Made by a program: the position numbers and the translations under genes. The notes beneath the pieces are model-generated. The model searched no databases. It was not told the DNA's origin and saw only the letters and a list, made by a program, of their open reading frames with translations. 64,000 nucleotides of DNA, taken from NCBI RefSeq assembly GCF_021325795.1, contig NZ_JAHPZX010000002.1:372001-436000 (forward strand), read 5' to 3'. Positions 8,665 through 16,486 of the stretch are shown in pieces. Numbering within the stretch: the first letter of the stretch is position 1; each line of letters opens with the position of its first letter. This stretch comes from Bordetella sp. LUAb4 (lineage in GTDB: Bacteria; Pseudomonadota; Gammaproteobacteria; Burkholderiales; Burkholderiaceae_B).

Positions 8665-8958
8665 ATGGACCCGCACAACCTGATCCGCATGGCCAACCGC
8701 ATCGGCGACTTCTTCGAGGCCATGCCGGACCGGCCTGAAGCAATCGAAGGCATCGCCAGCCACATCCAGAAGTTTTGGGAACCCCGCATGCGTAATGAAT
8801 TACTGGCGTACCTCCAGCGGCATCCCGATGGCATCGATGGTGACATCAGCCTCGCCCCCATCGTGCTGCAGGCGGTCATGCAGTATCGAGAGCGCCTGTT
8901 GCCGCGCTCGGCGGCGCCGACCGCTGCCGGTCCCACCGATGTTGCCACCACGCACTGA
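8665..8958 (+). CDS. fdsD: Formate dehydrogenase delta subunit
   Basis: The product is 97 aa. Residues 1-70 match the small FdsD family (LIRMANRIGDFFEAMPDRPE, then HIQKFWEPRMRNEL). ATG 8665 has AGGA nine bases upstream; a TTG two codons earlier is an alternative start. FdsD is a small accessory subunit of Fds-type formate dehydrogenase. Only 38 bp separate it from fdsA. The FdhD-like sulfurtransferase gene fdsC, which lies between fdsA and fdsD in Cupriavidus-type operons, is therefore missing here. Confidence 0.9.
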   Translation: MDPHNLIRMANRIGDFFEAMPDRPEAIEGIASHIQKFWEPRMRNELLAYLQRHPDGIDGDISLAPIVLQAVMQYRERLLPRSAAPTAAGPTDVATTH

Positions 8959-9107
8959 GTAGCCGCCACTGAGCGAGTTCGGGGTATGCTCGCCCCCGCG
9001 CTCGATGCCGACTTTTTGTTCCACCCACCTGCTTTGAACAGAGCACCCGCAGGACTCCACCTCGCCATGCCGCATTGCTTGTACGAACGACAATTAAAGG
9101 AAATAAG

Positions 9108-10775
9108 ATGAATACGGCAACCACGCTAGACCTGCCGGGCGCCAAACCCGGTTTCCTCGACAAGGAGCGCACCATCGCCGGCCCCGGCTTCAGCCGCTGG
9201 CTGGTTCCTCCGGCCGCGCTCGCCATCCACCTCTGCATCGGCATGGCCTATGGCTTCTCGGTGTTCTGGCTGCCGCTGTCCAAGGCCCTGGGCGGCAACG
9301 CCCCGCTGGCCTGCCCGGCCGACATGAGCCTGTTCGCCGAACTGTTCACCACCACCTGCGACTGGCGCATCTCCAGCCTGACCGGGACCTACATCCTGTT
9401 CTTCGTCTTGCTCGGCTGCTCGGCGGCCCTGTGGGGCGGCTGGCTCGAACGCGCCGGGCCGCGCAAGGCCGGCCTGGTCTCCGCCCTGTGCTGGTGCGGC
9501 GGGCTGGTGATTTCCGCGATCGGCATCTACGTGCATCAGTTGTGGATGCTGTGGGTGGGCTCGGGCATCATCGGCGGCGTCGGCCTGGGGTTAGGCTATA
9601 TCTCGCCTGTCAGCACCCTGATCAAATGGTTTCCGGACCGTCGCGGCATGGCCACCGGCATGGCCATCATGGGCTTCGGCGGCGGCGCCATGGTCGGCGC
9701 GCCGCTGGCCAACGCCTTGATGCGCCACTACGCGGCCCCCGGCTCGCCGGGCGTGTGGCAGACCTTCCTGACCATGGCGGTGATCTATGCCGTCTTCATG
9801 GTCGCCGGTTCGCTGGGCTACCGCGTGCCGGCCTCCAACTGGAAACCTGAAGGATGGACGCCGCCAGTCGCGCAGACCAACAACGCCATGATCACCCACG
9901 GCCACGTGCACGTGAAAAAGATCTGGGGCGTACCGCAGTTCTGGCTGGTGTGGTGGGCCTTGTGCCTGAACGTGACCGCCGGCATCGGCATCCTGGGCAT
10001 GGCCTCGCCGCTGCTGCAGGAAGTATTCGGCGGCAGCCTGATCAACCTGCCCGCCCTGGGTTTCGGGCAATTGAGCAAGGAGCAGCTGGTCGCCATCGCC
10101 ACCATCGCCGCCGGCTTCACGGGGCTCTTGAGCCTGTTCAATATCGGCGGGCGCTTCGTCTGGGCCAGCCTGTCGGACAAACTCGGCCGCAAGATGACTT
10201 ACGCCATGTTCTTCGTGGTCGGCATCATCCTGTACGCCTCGGTGCCATGGTCCGCGCATAACGGCCACCTGGCCTTGTTCGTCGGCGCCTTCTGCATCAT
10301 CCTGTCGTTCTACGGCGGCGGCTTCGCCACCGTGCCGGCTTATCTGGCGGACCTGTTCGGCACGCAGATGGTGGGCGCCATCCACGGCCGCCTGCTGACC
10401 GCGTGGTCGGCCGCGGGCATCTTCGGCCCCATGTTGATCAGCTCATTGCGCGAGTATCAACTGTCGATCGGCGTGCCACGCGCGCAGGTGTACGACATCA
10501 CCATGTACATCCTGGCAGGCTTGCTGCTGCTGGGCCTGCTGTGCAACCTGGCCATCCGCCCGGTCAATCGCAAGTACTTCATGACGGACGAAGAACTGGC
10601 CACCGAGAAGGCCCTGGCTCATGAGCGGGCGTCGGCGGCAGCGGTACACGGCCAAGGTAGCAGCACCTTCCGCACCCCCGCGATCCTGGTGGTTCTCGCC
10701 TGGGCCTGCGTGGTGATCCCGCTGGCCTACGGCTTCTGGGGCACGCTGCAACAGGCGGTGGTGCTGTTCCGCTAG
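9108..10775 (+). CDS. OFA-family MFS transporter (oxalate/formate antiporter-like)
   Basis: The product is 555 aa with about 12 membrane segments plus an extra C-terminal helix (residues about 520-550). The start ATG 9108 has a strong AAAGGAAA site. OFA-type features include GLGYISPVSTLIKWFPDRRG and LADLFGTQMVGAIHGRLLTA. The 149-bp gap after fdsD contains only a weak dyad, so the gene may be co-transcribed with or separate from fds. The context suggests import of formate, or oxalate/formate exchange, to feed formate dehydrogenase. The substrate is inferred from family and neighbours. Related OFA proteins carry other monocarboxylates or oxalate. Confidence 0.88.
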   Translation: MNTATTLDLPGAKPGFLDKERTIAGPGFSRWLVPPAALAIHLCIGMAYGFSVFWLPLSKALGGNAPLACPADMSLFAELFTTTCDWRISSLTGTYILFFVLLGCSAALWGGWLERAGPRKAGLVSALCWCGGLVISAIGIYVHQLWMLWVGSGIIGGVGLGLGYISPVSTLIKWFPDRRGMATGMAIMGFGGGAMVGAPLANALMRHYAAPGSPGVWQTFLTMAVIYAVFMVAGSLGYRVPASNWKPEGWTPPVAQTNNAMITHGHVHVKKIWGVPQFWLVWWALCLNVTAGIGILGMASPLLQEVFGGSLINLPALGFGQLSKEQLVAIATIAAGFTGLLSLFNIGGRFVWASLSDKLGRKMTYAMFFVVGIILYASVPWSAHNGHLALFVGAFCIILSFYGGGFATVPAYLADLFGTQMVGAIHGRLLTAWSAAGIFGPMLISSLREYQLSIGVPRAQVYDITMYILAGLLLLGLLCNLAIRPVNRKYFMTDEELATEKALAHERASAAAVHGQGSSTFRTPAILVVLAWACVVIPLAYGFWGTLQQAVVLFR

Positions 10776-10840
10776 GTCCCAGCCAGGTTGCGCCGGCGCC
10801 GCCTTGCGCCGGTCTCATCGAGTTCCATCAAGCATGGCAG

Positions 10841-10860
10841 CCGCCGGCCCGCGCCGGCGG
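10841..10860. terminator. Strong GC hairpin between convergent genes
   Basis: A perfect 8-bp stem (CCGCCGGC / GCCGGCGG) with a four-base loop lies between the OFA transporter stop and the convergent TetR gene end. There is no long T run. It could serve as a bidirectional terminator or mRNA-end stabiliser. Confidence 0.5.
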
Positions 10861-10867
10861 TTCGCCA

Positions 10868-11605
10868 TCATGACGTCCTGGCTTTACGCGGCGCGGCCGC
10901 CCTGGCCATCTGCCCTGCCGGGCGCGACGGAGCTTGCCCGGCCAGTTCCATCATTATCTTCCGCGTATGTTCCGGCCCGGCCGCGATGCCACTGAGCAGC
11001 AGCGACATGGAAAAGTGGATGACCGACTCGATATCCACCGGCCTGTCTTCCGCATTCATGCGCTCTCGGATGATCAGTGTGGCCAGGCCGTGCTCGACCG
11101 ACCACGCCGCATGCGTGACCAGGTCCATGTCCTTCACTTGCCAGCCGTGCTCGCGCGCGAACTCCCGCACGCATGACGCGAACAACTCGAACGAGACATT
11201 CACGGCATCGGCCAGCTCAAGGTAATCACTCTTACGGATGATCCGCGGCCCGATCATCAGGTCGAACAATCCCTTGTGATCCTGGGCGAATTTCACGTAG
11301 ATCCGCATCATGTCGTAGGCGCGCGCAAGCTGGCCTTTCTGCTGCGCCAGTGCTTCGCGCCGCAAGGCGATGAGATCCGTGAAACCACTGGCGGCGATGG
11401 CGGCGAGCAGCCCATTCTTGCCATCGAAATGGCGCGACGGCGCGGCTTCGGACACGCCGACCGCGCGCGCCAACTGGCGCAGGCTCATGTCATGTACGCC
11501 CGACTTCTCGAGCTCACGCCTGGCCTCCGCGATCAGCGCGCTACGCAGGTCACCATGGTGATAAGGCGCCGCATCGGCGCTGGTGGCCTTCTTTATCAAG
11601 TGCAT
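10868..11605 (-). CDS. TetR/AcrR-family regulator
   Basis: The product is 245 aa from ATG 11603-11605. The DNA-binding domain is at residues about 15-65 (MSLRQLARAVGVSEAAPSRH is the helix-turn-helix). The C-terminal ligand domain is helical, and an Arg/Ala-rich tail ends the protein. The start is uncertain. GGAGA abuts this ATG, so a TTG three codons downstream or an ATG at 11638 (with AAGG) could be used instead. The gene is divergent from the enoyl-CoA hydratase operon. Two operator-like repeats in the gap and one near 16360 make it the probable local repressor, probably responding to an acyl-CoA or aromatic intermediate. Confidence 0.88.
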   Translation of the reverse strand: MHLIKKATSADAAPYHHGDLRSALIAEARRELEKSGVHDMSLRQLARAVGVSEAAPSRHFDGKNGLLAAIAASGFTDLIALRREALAQQKGQLARAYDMMRIYVKFAQDHKGLFDLMIGPRIIRKSDYLELADAVNVSFELFASCVREFAREHGWQVKDMDLVTHAAWSVEHGLATLIIRERMNAEDRPVDIESVIHFSMSLLLSGIAAGPEHTRKIMMELAGQAPSRPAGQMARAAAPRKARTS

Positions 11606-11703
11606 TCTCCGAAATAAGTATCGAACCGCGATGAGCATGGGACCTTAGCAAACTACGGCCGGCACAGGTCCTGACACTAGGGTTTCCCCCCGCCCTTCAA
11701 GTG

Positions 11704-11722
11704 AAGTTAACGGTGTTACCAT
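11704..11722 (+). promoter_or_regulatory. Operator-like repeat copy 1
   Basis: AAGTTAACGGTGTTACCAT lies in the 190-bp gap between the divergent TetR and enoyl-CoA hydratase genes. It matches copies at 11730 and 16351 over most positions, with the shared core AAGTTAAYGNYGTTA. It is probably bound by the TetR regulator. Confidence 0.65.
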
Positions 11723-11727
11723 GCCCC

Positions 11728-11750
11728 TAAAGTTAATGACGTTAACTTTA
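11728..11750. promoter_or_regulatory. Operator-like repeat copy 2, perfect palindrome
   Basis: Nine-bp arms TAAAGTTAA and TTAACTTTA flank the five bases TGACG. The 19-bp core starts 26 bp after copy 1 and ends about 50 bp before the hydratase start. The symmetry and size fit a TetR dimer site. Confidence 0.7.
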
Positions 11751-11797
11751 TCACAGAGGCAGCGTGCCGCAGGGACGCGCCCCACCGGAGACCTGAC

Positions 11798-12571
11798 GTG
11801 GAAGAGATCATCCAGAAAGAGGTGCGCGGCAATGTCGCCGTGCTCACCATGAATTACCGCCCCTACAACCTGTCCGGCCCTACCCTCAGCGGTGCGCTGA
11901 TGGCCAGCTTGAATGACGCGGTCGAACAAGGCCAGCGCGCCGTCCTGCTGCGTAGCGGGCTGCGCCACTTTTCCGCGGGCGCGGACGTCGACCTCTTCGA
12001 TGAACGCATAGAGCGTGAAGGCCGGGCCCGCCTGGACCCCATCGAAGTCCTGAGCGCCTTCGAGACACTGCCGATTCCCATCGTGGTGGCCGTCCATGGC
12101 GTATGCCTGGGCGGCGGCCTGGAACTGGCGCTGGCCTGCGACTACATCGTGGCCGCGCAATCCGCCAAAATCGGTTCGGTGGAAGTCGCCTTGGGACTGC
12201 ATCCCCTGATGGGCGGCATCCAGCGGCAGGTGCAGAGAATCGGCATGGCGCGCGCCAAGGAAATGGCCATGCTGGGACGCCGCTACGATGCCGCCACCCT
12301 GGAGCGCTGGGGCCTGATCAATCTGGTGGTGGCCGACGAGGAGCTGGAGCCGGCTGCGCTGGCCATTGCCCAGGAACTGGCCAATGGCCCCACCGTCGCC
12401 CACGCCGCGACCAAGCGCCTGGCACGTGTTGCGGCCAACGAAGGCATCGAGGCAGCGGACCGTGCCATGTTCGAAACGCAAAAACCCATCTGGGCCTCGC
12501 AGGACCTGAAGGAAGGACTCAAGTCCTTCCGCGCCAATGGCCCCGGCCTCGCCATCTTCGAGGGGAAATGA
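11798..12571 (+). CDS. Enoyl-CoA hydratase/isomerase family protein
   Basis: The product is 257 aa, starting at GTG 11798 with GGAG seven bases upstream. Crotonase-fold signatures are visible: HFSAGADVDLFDE and VCLGGGLELALACDYIVA (oxyanion hole), then SVEVALGLHPLMGG (active-site region). It would hydrate or isomerise a CoA-linked unsaturated acid in the cytosol. Only one base separates it from the CoA-transferase gene, so the two are surely co-transcribed and probably act in sequence. The true acyl substrate is unknown. Confidence 0.9.
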   Translation: MEEIIQKEVRGNVAVLTMNYRPYNLSGPTLSGALMASLNDAVEQGQRAVLLRSGLRHFSAGADVDLFDERIEREGRARLDPIEVLSAFETLPIPIVVAVHGVCLGGGLELALACDYIVAAQSAKIGSVEVALGLHPLMGGIQRQVQRIGMARAKEMAMLGRRYDAATLERWGLINLVVADEELEPAALAIAQELANGPTVAHAATKRLARVAANEGIEAADRAMFETQKPIWASQDLKEGLKSFRANGPGLAIFEGK

Positions 12572-12572
12572 A

Positions 12573-13796
12573 ATGGGCGGACCACTTGCGGGTTTGAAAG
12601 TCGTCGATTTCTCGCGCGTCCTGGCTGGTCCCTTGTGCGGACGCACGCTGGCCGACCTGGGTGCCGATGTCCTCAAGATCGAACCACCTCGGCCCGACGT
12701 GTCGCGCGGTGCTTTTCCTTACGCCAACGGCATCTCCGGCTACTACGCACAGCAGAATATCGGCAAGCGCAACATCAGCGTGGATCTCAATGTGCCGGGG
12801 GCGGCCGAACTGGTTGCGCAACTGTGCGACTCCGCCGACATCATCGTCGAGAATTTCCGTGCCGGTACGCTCAAGTTCTTCGGCCTGGACTACGCGACGC
12901 TGGCGCAACGCAATCCCAGACTGATCTATGTCTCGATCACGGGCTACGGCCAAGGCGGCCCCTGGGCCTCGCGCATGGCCTACGCACCTACCGTGCAGGC
13001 GGAGTCCGGCTTCACGCATAACTCCATGCGTCACTTCGGCGCTAACCTGGCCACCGAACAGACCGATGCCCTGTCGCATGCCGACGTCTATGCGGGAATG
13101 CAGGCCACCATCGCCGTGCTCGCCGCCCTCGCCAAGCGGGAAAGGACGGGGCGCGGCCAGTATATCGACGTCGCGATGGCGGCAGTGATCCTGTCCGCCA
13201 ACGAGCGCGCACACCTGGATATCGCCGGTGTCGACAACGGCGCGGAACCCGGCATCCTGGGCGCCACGGACGGGCCCTTCTTCAATGGTCCCGGCGGCGA
13301 GCGCTTCGTCGCCGCCCAGAGCCTGGTGGGCAGCCTGACCTTTCCCAACTACCTGCGCGCCATGCGCCGTCCCGACCTGGCCAAGGATCCGCGTTTCGCT
13401 ACCGCGTCGCTACGGCGGCAGAACTACGCGGCGCTGCACGCCTTGCTGCAAACCTGGATCCTGACTTTCCGCGATCTTGGCGCACTGGATGCGCAGCTGG
13501 ATGAATCGAAGATCGCCATTGGCCAGATCCGCTCCACCCAGGAACTTTGCGAATCCGAATGGGGTGACTATTGGGGCGCGGTGCGCACGGTATCCGACCG
13601 GCAGGGAGGGACCTACAAGCTGCACGGGCATCCATGGCGTTTCTCGGATGACGATCTGCCGGCGGCACCGCTGCAGCCAGCCTATCGGGGCGAACACAAT
13701 GCGCAGGTCCTGGCCGAAATGGGGCTTACCGAATCCCAGATACGGGATTATGTGGACCGCCGCATGTTCGTCGCCGACCCGGCGTTGCCTGGCTAG
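12573..13796 (+). CDS. Family III CoA-transferase (CaiB/BaiF type)
   Basis: The product is 407 aa. The N-terminus (LKVVDFSRVLAGPLCGRTLA, then LGADVLKIEPP) and the segment NISVDLNVPG are typical of family III CoA-transferases. Asp171 in SHADVYAG is in the expected catalytic position, where an aspartyl-CoA anhydride forms. The start has GAGGGG. It probably activates an organic acid taken up through the neighbouring Bug receptor, passing the CoA ester to the enoyl-CoA hydratase. The substrate is not predictable. Confidence 0.92.
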   Translation: MGGPLAGLKVVDFSRVLAGPLCGRTLADLGADVLKIEPPRPDVSRGAFPYANGISGYYAQQNIGKRNISVDLNVPGAAELVAQLCDSADIIVENFRAGTLKFFGLDYATLAQRNPRLIYVSITGYGQGGPWASRMAYAPTVQAESGFTHNSMRHFGANLATEQTDALSHADVYAGMQATIAVLAALAKRERTGRGQYIDVAMAAVILSANERAHLDIAGVDNGAEPGILGATDGPFFNGPGGERFVAAQSLVGSLTFPNYLRAMRRPDLAKDPRFATASLRRQNYAALHALLQTWILTFRDLGALDAQLDESKIAIGQIRSTQELCESEWGDYWGAVRTVSDRQGGTYKLHGHPWRFSDDDLPAAPLQPAYRGEHNAQVLAEMGLTESQIRDYVDRRMFVADPALPG

Positions 13797-13842
13797 CGCT
13801 ACGCGAGCGACGCCAACAACACGCCAACAGGAGGAGACAACC

Positions 13843-14835
13843 ATGAAATTTCCACGCACAAACCGGGTAGCCCGGCTGCTGGGCTACGCCCTGGTGGCGC
13901 TGGCCGCCCTGGCCGCAACGCCGGTACGCGCGGCGGATGGCCTGGCGCACTGCACGACTATCCGTTTCTACGTTCCCTACGCAGCCGGGGGCGGTACCGA
14001 CGTATCCGCGCGCCTCATCGCGGCCAAGCTGGGCACGGACCTGAAACTGCCCGTCATCGTCGAGAACCGCCCGGGCGCGAAGTCGGTGATCGCCTACCAG
14101 GCACTCCTGCGCGACCCGGCCGACGGCTGCTCGTATCTCTACGACAACTCTTCGCATTCGCTGCAGTCGGTCTACAAAGGCCTGCCCTACGATCCCGCCA
14201 AGGATTTCAAGCCCGTCGCCATGGTGGCCCAGGCCCCAAATGTGTTCGTCGTCAATCCTTCCGTCCCGGCGAAGACCATGCAGGAGTTCATCGCCTACGC
14301 CAAGGCCAATCCAGGCAAGGTCACCTACGCTTCATTCGGCATCGGCAGCACTTCGCACCTGAGCGGCGAAGTGTTGAACTCCACCGCCGGCCTGACCATG
14401 GTCCACGTCCCCTATCGCGGGTCCGCGCCGGCCGTTGCCGACTTGATGGGCGGCACGGTACAGGCCATCTTCCTCGATCCCCTGACGGCACAACCCCTGA
14501 TGGACTCCGGCAAGGTTCGCGGACTGGCGGTCGTCGGGTCGCAGCGCACGGCTACCGCGCCCAATCTGCCTTCCATGGCGGAATTGGGCATCGATGACTT
14601 GTCCGTACCCGGATGGTGGGGCGTGTTCGCCAAGCAAGGCGTCTCCGACGCCATCGTCAACGACATGGCGGATCGCTTGCGGCGCATCGCGAGCGACCCG
14701 GAGGTGAAGCAGAAAATGGCGCAGCTGGGCGCACAAGCCTATTCCGATACGCCCCAGCAGTTCGCCGGCACGATCGCCAAGGATTCGGCCAGATGGCAAA
14801 AGGTCGTCCGCGACAGGAACCTCGTCCTTGAATAG
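13843..14835 (+). CDS. Bug (TctC-like) solute-binding protein
   Basis: The product is 330 aa with a clear signal peptide (residues 1-30, cleavage after TPVRA). An excellent GGAGGAG site precedes ATG 13843. The Bug/TctC signatures are FYVPYAAGGGTDVSARL near the mature N-terminus and ENRPGAKSVIAYQ. It is a periplasmic receptor for a carboxylate or related solute, of the tripartite tricarboxylate transporter class. No TctA/TctB membrane genes are adjacent, which is common for Bug proteins in Alcaligenaceae. It is the third gene of the CoA-transferase operon. Confidence 0.93.
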   Translation: MKFPRTNRVARLLGYALVALAALAATPVRAADGLAHCTTIRFYVPYAAGGGTDVSARLIAAKLGTDLKLPVIVENRPGAKSVIAYQALLRDPADGCSYLYDNSSHSLQSVYKGLPYDPAKDFKPVAMVAQAPNVFVVNPSVPAKTMQEFIAYAKANPGKVTYASFGIGSTSHLSGEVLNSTAGLTMVHVPYRGSAPAVADLMGGTVQAIFLDPLTAQPLMDSGKVRGLAVVGSQRTATAPNLPSMAELGIDDLSVPGWWGVFAKQGVSDAIVNDMADRLRRIASDPEVKQKMAQLGAQAYSDTPQQFAGTIAKDSARWQKVVRDRNLVLE

Positions 14836-14855
14836 ATAGGAAGGCCCGGACCGGT

Positions 14856-14894
14856 ACAAACCGCCCACGCACACCTCGCGCCGGGGCGGTTTGT
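14856..14894. terminator. Hairpin terminator between convergent genes
   Basis: A 10-bp perfect stem (ACAAACCGCC / GGCGGTTTGT) has a 19-base loop and is followed by CTTAT. It sits between the Bug stop and the convergent fumarylacetoacetase end, and can serve both strands. Confidence 0.65.
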
Positions 14895-14912
14895 CTTATC
14901 CGCCTATCCCGT

Positions 14913-16301
14913 CTACTCGCGGGAAACGATGCGAGCCTCGCATACGCCGAAGCCGATGCCGATGAATCCGGTTCGCTCGCAGCGTCCGCGATAAACGAGA
15001 CGATCGCCGTCCTGCAAATAGGCACGTGTTTCGCCGTTCGCCAACCGTAGCGGCTCGACACCATTGCGCGTGCGCTCCAGCAGGCAACCGCTGTCGGCGA
15101 TATCCGGACCCGATACCGTGCCGCTGGACAGCAAGTCGCCGGGTTGCAGATTGCAGCCGTTGCTGGTGTGATGGGTCAGCATCTGCGCCAGGGTCCAGTA
15201 TTGGTCGGCGAAATCCGGACGCGAGATGACCTCGGGCTGCAGCCCCTGTTGCCGCATGCCGGCCGTTTCCAGGGCAGCCTCCAGGCCGATGCGCAGCGCG
15301 CCGAGCGCGGCATGACCAGGCGACGTCAAGGCGGGGCCGAGCCGTGGCTCATCTTCGTTTCTGACGGGCGGGGCAAGCCGAAACGGCTCCAGCGCGTCCA
15401 GCGTCACCACCCACGGCGACACACTGGTCATGAAACTCTTGGACAGGAAAGGGCCTAGCGGCTGCGCCTCCCAGCGCTGTATGTCGCGGGCGGACCAGTC
15501 GTTGACGAGGCACACGCCAAACAGATGCGTCTCGGCGTCGTCCAGACGTACGGGCGAAGCCAATTCGTTGCCCATGCCGACATAGGTACCCACCTCCAGC
15601 TCGAAATCCAGGGCCTGCGAAGGCAGGTACGCCGCGCCGTCCGGGTCCGGGCCCAGCAGCCCATGGGGGCGCGCGCAAGGCGTGCCGCTGATCACGATGG
15701 ATGACGCCCGGCCATGGTAGGCAATGGGCAGATGCCGGAAGTTCGGTGCCAGCTCCCCCCCAGGGCGCATGGCCCGCGCCGCACGGCTGGCATGGTGCAA
15801 CGACGTATAGAAGTCGGTGAAGTCTCCTATCCTGGCAGGCATTTGCAGGGTGGCGGACGCGATGGGGACAAGGCACTCCTGCAGCACCGTTTGATGGGGA
15901 CTGCCGTTGCGCAGCAGTTCGAACAGGTTTCTTCGCAACGCCGATGCCGCGCCACGGCCCAAGGCCATCAGCCGATTCATCGTCGCCTCTCGCAGCGCTT
16001 GGAAGAGCGCCGGCTCCATATTCGGCAACCCCGGCGGCAACCCCGATGGCAATCCAGTTGACGCCCCCGCCGATGACTCCGCTGGCGCCCCCTTTGATAA
16101 TCCCGTCAAGATCCCTTTGTCCGCCGTGGCCGCCAGATCGAGGATCATGTCGCCGATGGCGGCGCCGATACGGCGTGTGCGGCCGCCATCCGTGGAGTAG
16201 ACGCCCAGGGGTAGATTCTGCAGGGGAAAATCCGAACCCGCGGCGTTCGCGCTGGAGACCCAGCTGCCGATGGTAGCGTCGTGCGTTTCGTTCAGTGCCA
16301 T
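14913..16301 (-). CDS. fahA: Fumarylacetoacetase
   Basis: The product is 462 aa. AGGAGG precedes ATG 16299-16301. All expected FAH motifs are present: DFYTSLHHA (residues 163-171, metal Asp and catalytic His), YHGRASS (195-201), LDFELEVG (231-238, metal Glu residues), NDWSARDIQRWE (267-278, metal Asp) and LTHHTSNGCNLQPGDLLSSG. It would hydrolyse fumarylacetoacetate or a close analogue to fumarate and acetoacetate. No homogentisate dioxygenase is adjacent. Residues 63-94 are eight tandem tetrapeptides (GLPx-like), an insertion that makes the protein longer than usual. A TetR-type operator copy lies 50 bp upstream. Confidence 0.9.
   Translation of the reverse strand: MALNETHDATIGSWVSSANAAGSDFPLQNLPLGVYSTDGGRTRRIGAAIGDMILDLAATADKGILTGLSKGAPAESSAGASTGLPSGLPPGLPNMEPALFQALREATMNRLMALGRGAASALRRNLFELLRNGSPHQTVLQECLVPIASATLQMPARIGDFTDFYTSLHHASRAARAMRPGGELAPNFRHLPIAYHGRASSIVISGTPCARPHGLLGPDPDGAAYLPSQALDFELEVGTYVGMGNELASPVRLDDAETHLFGVCLVNDWSARDIQRWEAQPLGPFLSKSFMTSVSPWVVTLDALEPFRLAPPVRNEDEPRLGPALTSPGHAALGALRIGLEAALETAGMRQQGLQPEVISRPDFADQYWTLAQMLTHHTSNGCNLQPGDLLSSGTVSGPDIADSGCLLERTRNGVEPLRLANGETRAYLQDGDRLVYRGRCERTGFIGIGFGVCEARIVSRE
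16020..16115 (-). repeat. In-frame 12-bp repeat encoding eight tetrapeptides inside fahA
   Basis: Eight 12-bp units encode GILT, GLSK, GAPA, ESSA, GAST, GLPS, GLPP and GLPN (residues 63-94). The last three units are nearly identical, the others diverged. The position is a surface linker before the FAH catalytic domain. Confidence 0.8.
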
Positions 16302-16350
16302 GTCGCCTCCTAGGTGCCCTGCTCTTGCGAGACCAGGTTATGGACCGCAA

Positions 16351-16369
16351 ATGATAACAGCGTTAACTT
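16351..16369 (-). promoter_or_regulatory. Operator-like repeat copy 3
   Basis: Read on the minus strand the site is AAGTTAACGCTGTTATCAT, matching copy 1 at 16 of 19 positions. It lies about 50 bp upstream of fahA, in the gap shared with the LysR gene. It suggests fahA belongs to the TetR regulon that starts at 11.6 kb. Confidence 0.65.
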
Positions 16370-16486
16370 ATAGCTGTCAGCAGTCCGGCCATGGTTTTGG
16401 CGCCTCGGCAGACGGCCGCGATAAATAAAAGTTTGACGGCCGCGCCGGTTCGAACTATGTATGTTCATCGCGCTGCGAGGAACTCC

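Noticed and set aside
12519-13214. Antisense frame over the CoA-transferase
   Set aside because: No motif or start site. The plus-strand family III CoA-transferase is clear.
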